Assembly: GCA_023475165.1 (NCBI GenBank)
Contig: JAMCWA010000066.1
Coordinates: forward strand, 1 to 45,393
Origin: Bacillota bacterium
GTDB taxonomy: Bacteria; Bacillota; Sulfobacillia; JAMCWA01
Direction: 5' to 3'
DNA length: 45,393 nucleotides
In this document: piece by piece, positions 1 through 8,166 of the stretch
Layout of the letters: each line of letters begins with the position of its first letter
Position numbering within the stretch: the stretch's first letter is position 1
The notes under the pieces: generated by a model
What the model saw: the letters and a program-made list of their open reading frames with translations, nothing else
Databases searched by the model: none
Told to the model about the DNA's origin: nothing
Made by a program: the position numbers and the translations under genes

Positions 1-263
1 TGCAGGTGGTGAAGCTGTCTAAGGGACAGACGTTGGTGGCTGAGGGCGGGACAGAGATTGTCCTAAGGGTCGGCAGCGCTACGGCCATCGCCAGCTCGCA
101 AGGGGGACTGGCGGACGTGACGGCCGGCAAGGACTTGGGAACGGGACAAAGCCTAACCGCAAATCACCTCCTCATCGTCTCCCGGACCGATGGACGGGGC
201 GTTCTGGCGGTAACGGATGTTATCCTCATTGTCCGAGGGCCCTTTACCATTAAGCCGCAATGA
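1..263 (+). CDS. C-terminal fragment of a possible surface/secreted protein (5' end outside window)
   Basis: The frame is open to the left edge (first full codon at base 3), so only about 87 C-terminal residues are visible. The visible part is Gly/Ala/Thr/Val-rich and beta-like, with a GGLADVTAG segment, a NHLLIVSRTDGRG segment and an end in RGPFTIKPQ. From memory, similar endings occur in secreted proteins of Clostridia, but I cannot name a family. The position just upstream of csaB, whose product makes the ligand for SLH-domain surface proteins, fits a cell-envelope role; that is inference. The stop is TGA at 261-263. Confidence 0.5.
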   Translation, partial: QVVKLSKGQTLVAEGGTEIVLRVGSATAIASSQGGLADVTAGKDLGTGQSLTANHLLIVSRTDGRGVLAVTDVILIVRGPFTIKPQ

Positions 264-373
264 GCGGAGGTCGGAGGGGAGGTCGGGAGTTGGAGGGGCC
301 GCCGGGCCAGCCGAATCGCCCCAACCGTGAAAGCAGGGGGCAACCCTTTAGTCGATGATCAGGGGGTCAGTTT

Positions 374-1594
374 TTGTCTGAGATTATAGTTTCCGGCTAC
401 TACGGCTTTGGCAACGCCGGGGACGAGGCCATGCTCGAGGGGATGGTTCAATCCTTCCGCCAACTCAGCCCCGGGATAAAAATTACGGTTCTTTCGGCCA
501 ACCCGGCGCGAACCAGCCGCGAACATGGGGTGCGGGCTATCAGCCGTCTTAACGTTTGGGCCATCAGGCAGGAGATGGCCCGGGCCCGTCTTTTGATCAG
601 CGGCGGAGGCAGTTTGCTTCAGGATGTTACCGGTGTCTTTAACATCCCTTATTACCTTTGGATCATTTCCCTGGCCGTGGCCATGAGAAAGCCGGTTATG
701 CTCTATGGTCAGGGAATCGGTCCGGTACGAACCAGGCTCGGCCGTTTTCTGATGGAGGCCACCTTGAGCCGCGTTGACCTGATAACTGTCCGGGACGAGG
801 CTTCGCAGCGGGAGCTGGAGGAATTAGGAGTGACTGGACCGCCGACGGTAGTAACGGCTGACCCCGTCTTTGCCCTTTTCCCCTTTCTGTCCGGGAGCCG
901 GGGGAAAGAACCGAGCCCGGATCTTGATCAGGCGGAGGACTCCTCCGGGGCAACTGGGATCGGAAGGGTTTGGGTAGGAGAAGGGGATTCAACCAGGACC
1001 GGTGAGGCGAACGGCGGAAAGCGACGCGATACCGGGGAAGCCGAGGGGGCGGAGCGGGGCCTGACCCGGAGGAGGATAGGGATCTCCGTTCGAAAATGGT
1101 CCGGGCAGGGTTTCCTTGGGGCTGTTGCCCGCGCCGCCGATCATCTCATTGAAGAAATGGGTTATTCCGTTGTCTTTTTGCCCATGCAATATCCGGATGA
1201 CATTGACGCGGCTCGCCAGGTGGCAGGGGCGATGCGAAATCAGGCCGAGATTGTGACGCGACGACTGGATTTTCGGACGGCCATCAGGCTCATTGGGGGT
1301 TTTGATCTACTGGTGGGGATGAGGCTGCATGCCCTGGTTTTTGCTGCTTTGGTCGGTGTACCAATGGTGGGAGTGTCCTACGATCCCAAGATCGATGGCT
1401 TCCTGGCCCAAATGGGGCTGACTCCCGCCGGTTCAGTGGTGGAGCTCAAGGCGGAGGACATCCTCATCCGGGCCGAGGAGGCCCTACATAATCGAGAGGC
1501 TATCAGCGGCGACTTGTTGCGGCGAAGCGAGGAACTGAGCCACCAGGCCCTGCGGAACACGGAGCTGGCCTTGGGGCTGTTGGGGAAAAAGTAA
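374..1594 (+). CDS. csaB: Polysaccharide pyruvyl transferase CsaB
   Basis: 406 residues from a TTG start with an AGGGGG ribosome-binding site 8 bases upstream. CsaB adds pyruvate ketals to secondary cell-wall polysaccharide, which anchors SLH-domain proteins. Family marks are the N-terminal GYYGFGNAGDEA, the LISGGGSLLQD segment, YGQGIGP, and near the end VGMRLHALVFAAL followed by VGVSYDPKI. Residues about 172-232, between TADPVF and IGISVRKW, form a Gly/Glu/Arg-rich low-complexity insertion that makes the protein longer than the usual roughly 360 residues. The reading frame is intact across it. The wecG/tagA-like gene follows after 266 bases. Confidence 0.9.
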   Translation: MSEIIVSGYYGFGNAGDEAMLEGMVQSFRQLSPGIKITVLSANPARTSREHGVRAISRLNVWAIRQEMARARLLISGGGSLLQDVTGVFNIPYYLWIISLAVAMRKPVMLYGQGIGPVRTRLGRFLMEATLSRVDLITVRDEASQRELEELGVTGPPTVVTADPVFALFPFLSGSRGKEPSPDLDQAEDSSGATGIGRVWVGEGDSTRTGEANGGKRRDTGEAEGAERGLTRRRIGISVRKWSGQGFLGAVARAADHLIEEMGYSVVFLPMQYPDDIDAARQVAGAMRNQAEIVTRRLDFRTAIRLIGGFDLLVGMRLHALVFAALVGVPMVGVSYDPKIDGFLAQMGLTPAGSVVELKAEDILIRAEEALHNREAISGDLLRRSEELSHQALRNTELALGLLGKK

Positions 1595-1809
1595 CTCGGC
1601 GGCAATCTCGGAATATGGGCATTCCGGAAGTAACGAATGGGGACGCGCGAGGGTTTCGTAGCAGGTTTCTAACCATGACCAGCGTGACCCAAAGAATACT
1701 TGTGACCAGAAGGGGCACGGGCGCGTGTTAACTGTGTCTGCTCTTGAAGCGATGCCGTGAAAAGGAACCTGGGGTTTGGCGGCGCCTTCGCGCAGCTGCC
1801 GCTTACCGC

Positions 1810-1832
1810 CTCCTGGGATAGTCACCCAGGAG
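1810..1832 (+). other. Stem-loop in the csaB-tagA gap
   Basis: Perfect 8-bp inverted repeat CTCCTGGG/CCCAGGAG with a 7-base loop, 28 bases before the TTG start of the next gene. There is no T tract, so it is not a normal intrinsic terminator. It could be a leader structure, since the GGAGGT ribosome-binding site of the next gene lies just after it. Confidence 0.4.
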
Positions 1833-1860
1833 CGAAGAGCAACCTGGAGGTTGGGGGCCT

Positions 1861-2613
1861 TTGAGCAGGGTAAAGGTTTTGGGGGTGGCCTTTGATAAAT
1901 TGACCATGGACCGGGTCCTGGAGCGGGCGGCGGGCTTCCTTAGTACCGGCTGCTACCGGGAGATAGGGCGGCCACATCGTATCGTCACCGCCAACCCGGA
2001 GCTGGTCATGATGACTCAGGACCGGCCAGAACTATTACAGTTATTGGAGGAAAGTGACCTGGTCCTGGCCGACGGAACCGGTGTCGTTTGGGCTTCCCGA
2101 GTACTGGGAAATCCATTGCCCGAGCGAGTGGCCGGGTTTGATCTTTTGCTGCGACTTTTCGAATTGGGAGCGCGCGAGAGGTGGCGCTTCTACTTTCTGG
2201 GATCCGGCCCCGGGGTGGCCGATGCGGCGGCACGGCAGGTTCAGGGTCGTTTTGCGGGGGTCAAAATCGTCGGGACGCAGCACGGCTACTTTCTGCCCCA
2301 GGAGGAAGAGGGGATCATCGCGGCCATCCAAAAAAGTCGTCCGGATATCCTTCTGGTGGCCCTGGGGCAACCACGGCAGGAGTTATGGCTTACGGCACAC
2401 CTGGCCGCCACCGGTGCCTGTTTGGGCATCGGCGTGGGAGGGTCCCTTGATGTCCTGGCCGGGGTGGCCCGGCGAGCCCCCCTCTGGATGCAGAAGGCCA
2501 GCCTGGAATGGCTCTACCGGCTTTGGCGGGAGCCCCGGCGGGCCGGACGGATGCTGGCTTTGCCCCGTTTCGCCTGGCTGGTATTGAGAGAACGGTGGGC
2601 CGGGCGAAGTTAG
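1861..2613 (+). CDS. tagA: WecG/TagA/CpsF family glycosyltransferase (GT26)
   Basis: 250 residues from a TTG start with GGAGGT about 11 bases upstream. GT26 enzymes transfer a sugar (ManNAc or ManNAcA) to a lipid-linked GlcNAc at the cytoplasmic face of the membrane, an early step in wall polymer synthesis. Family signatures are TANPELVMM near residue 45, LADGTGVVWASR near 72-83, YFLGSGPGVADAAA near 114, LVALGQPRQELW near 165-176 and GVGGSLDVLAG near 190. The Asp in ADGTG and the C-terminal Arg/Trp-rich membrane-association segment are present. Together with csaB it suggests a small wall-polymer operon. Confidence 0.88.
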   Translation: MSRVKVLGVAFDKLTMDRVLERAAGFLSTGCYREIGRPHRIVTANPELVMMTQDRPELLQLLEESDLVLADGTGVVWASRVLGNPLPERVAGFDLLLRLFELGARERWRFYFLGSGPGVADAAARQVQGRFAGVKIVGTQHGYFLPQEEEGIIAAIQKSRPDILLVALGQPRQELWLTAHLAATGACLGIGVGGSLDVLAGVARRAPLWMQKASLEWLYRLWREPRRAGRMLALPRFAWLVLRERWAGRS

Positions 2614-2656
2614 GCCGCTGGGGCACATTATTTGACCGGAAAGGACTGACGTAACC

Positions 2657-3493
2657 ATGGACGAGGAAACCAGAAAATACCTGGAGGAAAAGGCACGAAC
2701 CCTGCGCCGCCACATCATCCGGATGCTGGCGGAGGCCGGCTCCGGTCACCCCGGTGGTTCCCTTTCAGCCGCCGATATCGTCACTGCCCTCTACTTCCGG
2801 GTCCTGCGCCTTGATCCCCGGAATCCGGCCTGGCCGGAGCGGGATCGCTTTGTCTTGAGCAAGGGGCACGCTGCTCCCGCCCTCTACGCCGCTCTGGCCG
2901 AACGGGGTTTTTTCCCGGTAGAAGATCTCTGGGGCTTGCGTAAGCTCTCCAGCCATCTGCAGGGGCATCCGGACATGCGTAAGACCCCGGGGGTGGAGGC
3001 CTCCACCGGTTCTTTGGGCCAGGGCTTGGCCATGGCCAACGGGATGGCCCTGGCCGGAAAACTGGATAGAAAGGACTACCGGGTTTATGCCCTCATCGGG
3101 GATGGCGAGATGGAGGAAGGGGAAATCTGGGAGGCGGCCATGGCCGCCTCCCATTACCGGCTGGACAACTTGACGGTTTTTCTGGATTACAATGGTCTGC
3201 AGATCGATGGTCCCACCAGCCAGGTCATGTCGACCGAACCGGTGGAGGAGAAGTGGCGGTCTTTCCGCTGGAATGTCATCCCCATTGACGGGCATGATTT
3301 TGGCCAGATCCTCACCGCCATAGAACAGGCGCGCGAGCACCTGGGTCAGCCCACCATGATCGTCGCCAGGACCATCAAGGGGAAAGGGGTCTCCTTCATG
3401 GAGAATGCCGTAGGCTGGCATGGTAATGCCCCCACCCGGGAGCAGGCCCAAAAGGCCCTGGCGGAGCTGGGGGGAGAACCGGTTTCTGAATGA
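2657..3493 (+). CDS. Transketolase, N-terminal (thiamine diphosphate-binding) subunit
   Basis: 278 residues. This is the first half of a split transketolase, which moves two-carbon ketol units in the non-oxidative pentose phosphate pathway. It carries HIIRMLAEAGSGHPGGSLSAADI near residue 20, the FVLSKGHAAPALYAAL segment near 65-80, and the diphosphate/Mg site GDGEMEEGEIWEAA through FLDYNGLQIDG (GDG...N, about 149-183). The C-terminal half is encoded separately 206 bases downstream, as is common in Clostridia and Archaea. The start is ATG with GGAAAGGA about 11 bases upstream. Confidence 0.93.
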   Translation: MDEETRKYLEEKARTLRRHIIRMLAEAGSGHPGGSLSAADIVTALYFRVLRLDPRNPAWPERDRFVLSKGHAAPALYAALAERGFFPVEDLWGLRKLSSHLQGHPDMRKTPGVEASTGSLGQGLAMANGMALAGKLDRKDYRVYALIGDGEMEEGEIWEAAMAASHYRLDNLTVFLDYNGLQIDGPTSQVMSTEPVEEKWRSFRWNVIPIDGHDFGQILTAIEQAREHLGQPTMIVARTIKGKGVSFMENAVGWHGNAPTREQAQKALAELGGEPVSE

Positions 3494-3699
3494 GCCAGCC
3501 CTTCCTTTTGTTCCACCCTGGCGGCGCGGAGCCGAGCTGGGGAGAATCGGTCTTGGCCTGAGCGGAGACTGTTCTCTGAGAGAATATGGCTCACTATCGA
3601 GCGCAGTTTTGCCAGGAGGCCTCTGGCGAACTGGACCGCTAGGTAACAATGCTGGATCCCCGTGAGAGAGATCCCCAAGAACCCGTGAGGTGATTATTG

Positions 3700-4641
3700 A
3701 TGGGTAAAAATGTTGCCACCCGCGATGCGTACGGGGAGGCCCTGCTCGAGGTCGGGGCGGCTTACCCGGAGGTGGTAGTCCTGGATGCCGACCTTTCCAA
3801 GTCGACCAAGACGGCCAAGTTTGCCGAGAGATACCCGGAGCGCTTCTTCAACATGGGCATCGCCGAACAGAATCTGATGGGTACGGCGGCGGGGCTGGCG
3901 GCCGCGGGGAAAATCCCCTTTGCCAGCACCTTTGCCATCTTTGCCACCGGGCGCGCCTTTGAGCAGATTCGCAACTCCATTGCCTATCCTCATTTAAACG
4001 TCAAGATCGCCGCCACCCACGCCGGTTTGACGGTTGGGGAGGACGGGGGCTCGCATCAGGCGACGGAGGACATCGCCATCATGCGGGCCATTCCCAACCT
4101 GACGGTCCTGGTGCCGGCTGATGGTGTGGAGACTAAGAAGGCCGTCTGGGCAGCGGTGCGACATCAGGGTCCGGTATATCTGCGTCTGGGTAGGCCCGCC
4201 GTCCCCGTGATCTTTGGGGAAGACTATGACTTCGCCCTTGGCCGGGCGGCGGTGCTGCGGGAGGGAGACAAGGTCGCTCTCTTGGCCACGGGGATTATGG
4301 TCTCCGAGGCGCTCAAGGCGGCTGACCTCTTAGCCGGAGAAGGGATTGAAGCCAGTGTGATCAATGTCTCTACCATCAAGCCCCTGGACGTGGAAACGGT
4401 GGTGACCTTTGCCCGGCGCTGCGGGGCCGTGGTGACGGCGGAGGAGCACAACATCCTGGGCGGATTGGGGGGGGCGGTGGCGGAGGCCCTGGCGGAGAAT
4501 TGCCCTGTCCCCATGGTTCGAGTGGGGGTACGGGACGTCTTCGGCCGCTCGGGTACGCCGGAGGAACTTCTACAAGCCTACGGCCTAACGGCTGACAGCA
4601 TTGCCGGGGCGGCCCGCGCGGTAGTGCGAAGGAAAGGATGA
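3700..4641 (+). CDS. Transketolase, C-terminal (pyrimidine-binding/transketolase C) subunit
   Basis: 313 residues. It supplies the pyrimidine-binding and C-terminal domains missing from the preceding gene; the two halves form one active enzyme. Signatures are LDADLSKSTKT near 27, the catalytic-Glu segment FNMGIAEQNLMGTAAGLAAAGK near 47-68, and THAGLTVGEDGGSHQATEDIA near 104. ATG at 3700 was chosen over TTG at 3697 because GAGGTG lies 8 bases before it. The 200-base gap between the halves has no obvious promoter or gene, so co-transcription is likely. Confidence 0.93.
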   Translation: MGKNVATRDAYGEALLEVGAAYPEVVVLDADLSKSTKTAKFAERYPERFFNMGIAEQNLMGTAAGLAAAGKIPFASTFAIFATGRAFEQIRNSIAYPHLNVKIAATHAGLTVGEDGGSHQATEDIAIMRAIPNLTVLVPADGVETKKAVWAAVRHQGPVYLRLGRPAVPVIFGEDYDFALGRAAVLREGDKVALLATGIMVSEALKAADLLAGEGIEASVINVSTIKPLDVETVVTFARRCGAVVTAEEHNILGGLGGAVAEALAENCPVPMVRVGVRDVFGRSGTPEELLQAYGLTADSIAGAARAVVRRKG

Positions 4642-5021
4642 CCTTCCCTCTTTCCAAAAAGGGAGCGCCATACCGAGGCCGGGGTGGCGGAAAGGTTCCT
4701 TGCCGGTCTGCGTTGGGCGGCAGACCGGGCCAAAGCCCAACTACAGCCCAGAGGCTCTCTTACGCCTATTCACGGATACGAACCCCGCGGCTCGGTACCA
4801 ACGCTTAGCTCAGTCGGAAAGAACATCGAACTTGAGCATTTGGTGAGCTTCTGGGCAGAGAAAAACAAGGCCCGAGCACTGTTCGAATCGCCCGGCCCTG
4901 CTTCACGATTACCTTCCCGACGTCTTCTGGAGCCACTTTCACTTCATTGAACAGATGATGATGCGGTCGCTCTCGATCTCCCGCACCTCTACCTGATCGG
5001 GGGAATCAAGCCAAGATCGGG
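4642..5021. other. 380-bp gap: hairpin, otherwise nothing recognised
   Basis: Gap between the convergent transketolase operon and the CopZ-like gene. It holds a perfect inverted repeat CCGGTCTGC/GCAGACCGG (4703-4711 and 4720-4728, 8-base loop), possibly a transcription end but without a T tract. The reading frame at 4684-4950 has no ribosome-binding site and no recognisable protein features. Near 4807-4892 scattered tRNA-like words occur (AGCTCAGTCGG and GTTCGAATC), but they do not form tRNA stems. Confidence 0.5.
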
Positions 5022-5465
5022 TTAAGAAAAGCAGCGGAGCGTCTCGGCGACAAATACGTTGACCGATCCCAGGCAACAGGTGCCTTGGGGATTCTTATGG
5101 AGGCAGTCGCAGCCTTCTTCTTCCAGCCGGCTTTGAATCTTTTCAGGAACCATCGTTTGGCCGGTCCGGCGAATCTCGTCGATTATCTCTTCCGCCGTGT
5201 GACCGAAGCAATAACAGAGGGGCCGCGGCGGATCCTTTTCCTTCAAGCCCACCCGGACCTTCAGGGTGGCCCGCTCAAAGGTGTGGGTGCCGTCGGTGGC
5301 GAAGTAAACGACGTCGCATTCCGGATTCCGGCAGAAACGATAGGGCCCCTCGGTCAGATCCGGCAAAAAATCTGGCTGGAGTAAGGACTTCAGGGTGGCC
5401 AGCGGTACTGGTTTACCCCGGCCACCGCAGGAAGGGCAAGACGGCTCGGTCCCTGCGTTTATCAT
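5022..5465 (-). CDS. CopZ-like iron-sulfur/zinc-binding protein
   Basis: 147 residues from an ATG with a perfect AGGAGG 9 bases upstream; a longer frame to 5552 is less likely. The Cys-rich layout (CPSCGG near residue 10, FCRNPECDVVYF near 45, CYCFGHT near 82, CDC and CCLG near 117-128) resembles the N-terminal domain of Archaeoglobus-type CopZ, which binds a [2Fe-2S] cluster and zinc next to a copper chaperone. The CYCFGHTAEEII motif resembles bacterioferritin-associated-ferredoxin-type [2Fe-2S] domains. The heavy-metal-binding domain usual in CopZ is not present. A role as a metal or redox accessory of the neighbouring detoxification genes is inference. Confidence 0.7.
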   Translation of the reverse strand: MINAGTEPSCPSCGGRGKPVPLATLKSLLQPDFLPDLTEGPYRFCRNPECDVVYFATDGTHTFERATLKVRVGLKEKDPPRPLCYCFGHTAEEIIDEIRRTGQTMVPEKIQSRLEEEGCDCLHKNPQGTCCLGSVNVFVAETLRCFS

Positions 5466-5789
5466 TTTAGCCAACCTCCTCAACAAGGAACTCCTGGGGG
5501 AGAACGCGTCGGCGATCCGCCCCAAAAGGGTAGCGTCCTGGGACTGACGCACGAGGGAGCTGGAGTCCGGCGTATTTCGTCATCCAGTTGCTCCCCGGCG
5601 ATCTGGCCAAGTTGAAGTCGAGAGTGGCGGATCTCACCAAGTGCTTCGCAGGCGGTTTGGCCATGACGCTGCGGACGGCCTGGGGCGGGAAGGCCAACAG
5701 GCCGTCCGGAACGTCAGCGCCAGGCGGGAGGCCGAGCGCCAGCCAGCCGCGGTTGAGCGGCGGTTTAACTCCTCGGGCCATCTCCGGGT
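5466..5789. other. 324-bp gap with an 11-bp hairpin
   Basis: Between the NifX-like and CopZ-like genes, both on minus. The hairpin CGGACGGCCTG (5672-5682) / CAGGCCGTCCG (5698-5708) is perfect over 11 bp with a 15-base loop and may end the chrA-nifX-like transcript, although no T tract follows. An open frame on minus at 5467-5781 has no recognisable protein features. Nothing else was recognised. Confidence 0.45.
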
Positions 5790-6167
5790 TTAGCGGCTGT
5801 GGTGACCCTTATTCCATTCGATGGCTTCTTCATTGGCCGCCAGTTTGCCTTGGAGGTAAGAACGGACGACGTCGGCGATGGTTCCCTGGACGCCGGCAAT
5901 GACCTCAATGCCGATAGCCCGCATGGCCTCAACGGCACCACCACCAATTCCGCCCGCCAGGAGGAGTTTTACCTGATGACGGCGGAACAGTTCCCCCAGA
6001 TCCTCATGGTGGAAGCCCTCGCGGGCCTGGTTATCGACGACTTTGACGCCCACGGCTTTGCCATCCTCCACCTCAACCAAGGTGAAGTAGGGGGCCCGGC
6101 CGAAATGTGGGCACACCGTGCTGGCCAGGCCAAGATTCTCGTTAGCAGGAATGGCGATGGTGATCAT
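5790..6167 (-). CDS. NifX/NifB-family (dinitrogenase FeMo-cofactor-binding fold) protein
   Basis: 125 residues. It matches the small ferredoxin-like/RNase H-like domain shared by NifX, NafY and the NifB C-terminus: MITIAIPANE start, STVCPHFGRAPYF near 16-28, and LLLAGGIGGGAVEAMRAIGIEVI near 68-91. There is no nif gene in the window, so a nitrogenase role is unlikely; stand-alone members are common in anaerobes with unknown function, perhaps binding metal clusters. ATG at 6167 has AAAGGAGAG 8 bases upstream. It starts 20 bases after the chrA stop and is almost certainly in the chrA operon. Confidence 0.85.
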   Translation of the reverse strand: MITIAIPANENLGLASTVCPHFGRAPYFTLVEVEDGKAVGVKVVDNQAREGFHHEDLGELFRRHQVKLLLAGGIGGGAVEAMRAIGIEVIAGVQGTIADVVRSYLQGKLAANEEAIEWNKGHHSR

Positions 6168-6186
6168 AATCTAGGCTCTCCTTTCC

Positions 6187-7503
6187 TCAAAATCGAAACA
6201 GAAATAGAGAAAGCACAGCTCCCACCCCGACCACGGGGAGCACATCCCAGTGCCGGAAACGGAGCAACCAGAAGCTTGTGAGGGCCAAGGCGATAGCCGG
6301 CCAGCTCCCTAGCGAAACGGGGGCCAGTCGCCAGACGACCAGGCCCAAAAAGCCCAGGAAACCGGCGACGATGGTCAGGGTGATCCGCCGGAAGACGGGG
6401 TGGCGGAGAAAGCGATCCTGAAAGAGTTTGGCGCCAATGGCCACCAAAGGGGCCGGGCCAAAGATACCGACGGTGGCGTAGAGGGCCCCCAGAAAACCCT
6501 GGACATGATAACCGATGAAGGAGGCGGTGATCATGATGGGTCCAGGGGTGAGCTGGCCCAAGGCCACCCCATCACGAAACTGCAGCAGCGAGACCCATTG
6601 CCTGGCTTCAACGGCCACCTGCTGGAGGAGACCGTACATGGTCATACCCCCACCGAAGGCAATGGTACCGATGGGGAGAAAGGCGAAAAAGAGCGCGCGG
6701 AGCCTGGGGGAGAAGATGGGGCCCAGGCTGAGGAGCAGGAGAAGGGTCCAGAGAACAACTGACGACCAGACTAGGCTCCGCTTACCGACCTCTTCGCGGG
6801 CCAGTTTCGCTGGCCTTTGGGCAGAAGATGACTCGGGCGTTTTTTCCAGCTGGAGGCTGGAAACAGGCGGAGCCTTCAGGGCGGCGGGAGCGGTCTTTGG
6901 GGTCAGTTTCCAGCTCAAGGCTCCGACCAGGGCTAGGGAGGCGACGAGGATGGACAAGGGCCAGGGCCGGTAAAGATTGGCGGCCAACACCGTCAGGGCG
7001 ACCAGCCGGGCATAGAGGCCTTGGGGCAAGTTCCGCCAGAGCTGGTAAATGCCGTTGACCATGATGGCCAAGACTACTGCCCCCAGCCCTTGAAAAAGGC
7101 TGACCATAACGGGCAGACGCCCGTAGGTGAAATACAGCCAACTGAAGATGACCATCAAGGTGAAGGGGGAAAGCAGGACTCCGGCGGTGGCGAAAACCGC
7201 TCCGGCCGCCCCTGCCAGCTGATAGCCACTGAGCGCCAGCAGTTCCACAACGGTAGCCCCGGGGATGACTTGGCAGAGGGCCAGGTGCTCATTAAATTCG
7301 GCCGCGCTGAGCCAGCCCCGCCGGTCAACGAGCTCCTCCCGCAGATAGGCGACCATGGCCATACCGCCAAAGGCGCGCGTCCCAAAAACGATGGAAAACC
7401 AGAGGAGTTGGCCCAGGGTTGCCGGCGGTCTGGCTCGTTTTTCTCCTGTTTGCCCTGCAAGTTCCGCAGTCGGGACCATGTTCTTCGCCTTTTTGCCTTT
7501 CAC
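6187..7503 (-). CDS. chrA: Chromate transporter ChrA (long, two-domain type)
   Basis: 438 residues, a fused duplicate of the chromate_transp domain. ChrA exports chromate (taken up through sulfate transporters) across the cytoplasmic membrane. The first half has FGTRAFGGMAMVAYLREELV near 38-57 and HLALCQVIPGATVVELLALSGY near 69-90; the second repeats the pattern with IGTIAFGGGMTMYGLLQQV near 277 and LGQLTPGPIMITASFIGY near 312. About 11 hydrophobic segments are visible, with a polar linker (about 195-240) between the halves. GTG start with GGAAGGTGG 10 bases upstream. It follows a candidate regulator gene and precedes the NifX-like gene. Confidence 0.92.
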   Translation of the reverse strand: MKGKKAKNMVPTAELAGQTGEKRARPPATLGQLLWFSIVFGTRAFGGMAMVAYLREELVDRRGWLSAAEFNEHLALCQVIPGATVVELLALSGYQLAGAAGAVFATAGVLLSPFTLMVIFSWLYFTYGRLPVMVSLFQGLGAVVLAIMVNGIYQLWRNLPQGLYARLVALTVLAANLYRPWPLSILVASLALVGALSWKLTPKTAPAALKAPPVSSLQLEKTPESSSAQRPAKLAREEVGKRSLVWSSVVLWTLLLLLSLGPIFSPRLRALFFAFLPIGTIAFGGGMTMYGLLQQVAVEARQWVSLLQFRDGVALGQLTPGPIMITASFIGYHVQGFLGALYATVGIFGPAPLVAIGAKLFQDRFLRHPVFRRITLTIVAGFLGFLGLVVWRLAPVSLGSWPAIALALTSFWLLRFRHWDVLPVVGVGAVLSLFLFRF

Positions 7504-7592
7504 CTTTTTCAGTCCACCTTCCCAGCCAGGGGATGGGAATGAGATATCCCCCGACCCAGGTCAGCCGCGTTCCCGCCGCTCTTTCGCTCCAA

Positions 7593-8015
7593 TCAGGGGC
7601 GAGTCGACCGGTGGATCAGGTTGCCCAACTCTTCCAACTCTTTCCCTGTGAAAATCCGGCGCCCGGCCGAGTCCCGCCGGATCTGAATGATTCCCTGGGC
7701 TTGCAGTTCCCGGAGATAGCGGCCGGAGACGCCCAGGTAATTACAGGCAAACCCCATCGTGTAGATGCCGTCGGGTTCTAACTCCTGGGGCGGGGCCAGG
7801 TCGCCCCGGTTTTCTCCCAAAAGAGTGTAAATGGCCCGGTAGGGAATGCGCCGGTGTAGCAAATTTCCCATTCCGATGTAGCAGGAGGGGATTTTCCCGG
7901 CATCAACCCAGTTGCGCACCGTGTTTTCGGATACCCCTAGAAGATCGGCCGCTTCTTTGGTCGACAGAAAACAGCGCCAACCGCACCGCCGGCCACCCCC
8001 ACCGCACCGCGGCAT
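7593..8015 (-). CDS. Two-HTH excisionase/MerR-like regulator with Cys-rich N-terminus
   Basis: 140 residues from ATG 8015, which has a GGGGGGTGAG site just upstream; a longer start at 8045 is weaker. There are two DNA-binding segments: FLSTKEAADLLGVSENTVRNWVDAGKIPS (about 16-44), an excisionase-family helix-turn-helix, and YTMGFACNYLGVSGRYLRELQAQGII (about 84-109), a second MerR-like one. The N-terminus CGGGGRRCGWRC clusters three Cys and several Arg and could bind a metal. It lies 90 bases before chrA, so it is the likely regulator of the chrA-nifX-like operon; the perfect palindrome between its promoter and start is a candidate autoregulatory operator. Confidence 0.75.
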   Translation of the reverse strand: MPRCGGGGRRCGWRCFLSTKEAADLLGVSENTVRNWVDAGKIPSCYIGMGNLLHRRIPYRAIYTLLGENRGDLAPPQELEPDGIYTMGFACNYLGVSGRYLRELQAQGIIQIRRDSAGRRIFTGKELEELGNLIHRSTRP

Positions 8016-8048
8016 TAGCTCACCCCCCCTTGTCGGTAGTTTCACCCG

Positions 8049-8066
8049 TCCCTGTACCTACAGGGA
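8049..8066 (-). promoter_or_regulatory. Palindromic operator candidate of the chrA regulator
   Basis: TCCCTGTA-CC-TACAGGGA is a perfect 8-bp dyad with a 2-base centre. It lies about 20 bases downstream of a -10 box and 34 bases before the regulator's ATG, where a bound repressor would block elongation or initiation. Confidence 0.55.
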
Positions 8067-8085
8067 TGATTTTCATGCCAGTTGC

Positions 8086-8114
8086 ATTATCCTCCAACCG
8101 AGAGGAAAAGTCAA
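8086..8114 (-). promoter_or_regulatory. Sigma-70-type promoter of the HTH-chrA-nifX-like operon
   Basis: Read on minus: -35 TTGACT (8109-8114), a 17-base spacer, -10 GATAAT (8086-8091). The expected transcript start is near 8079, just before the palindrome at 8049-8066. Confidence 0.6.
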
Positions 8115-8166
8115 GAACCAAGCCCTTTTTTGCCCCGCTAAGTTGGGACGGGCGGTGCCCGCAGCT

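Noticed and set aside
2041..2370. Long overlapping frames inside tagA, transketolase, uvrB, uvrA and others on the opposite strand
   Set aside because: They run antisense to strongly supported genes in a GC-rich genome and carry no domain or ribosome-binding site.
3629..3648. GAACTGGACCGC-AGGTAA also near 15392
   Set aside because: A match of 18 of 19 bases with no further similarity on either side; too little to call a repeat family.
4807..4905. tRNA-like words AGCTCAGTCGG and GTTCGAATC in the right order
   Set aside because: The acceptor, D and T stems do not pair, and the distance is wrong for a normal tRNA; at most a chance or badly decayed remnant.
4684..4950. Open frame of 88 codons after transketolase
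   Set aside because: No ribosome-binding site, no recognisable domain, covers a hairpin and tRNA-like words; treated as non-coding.
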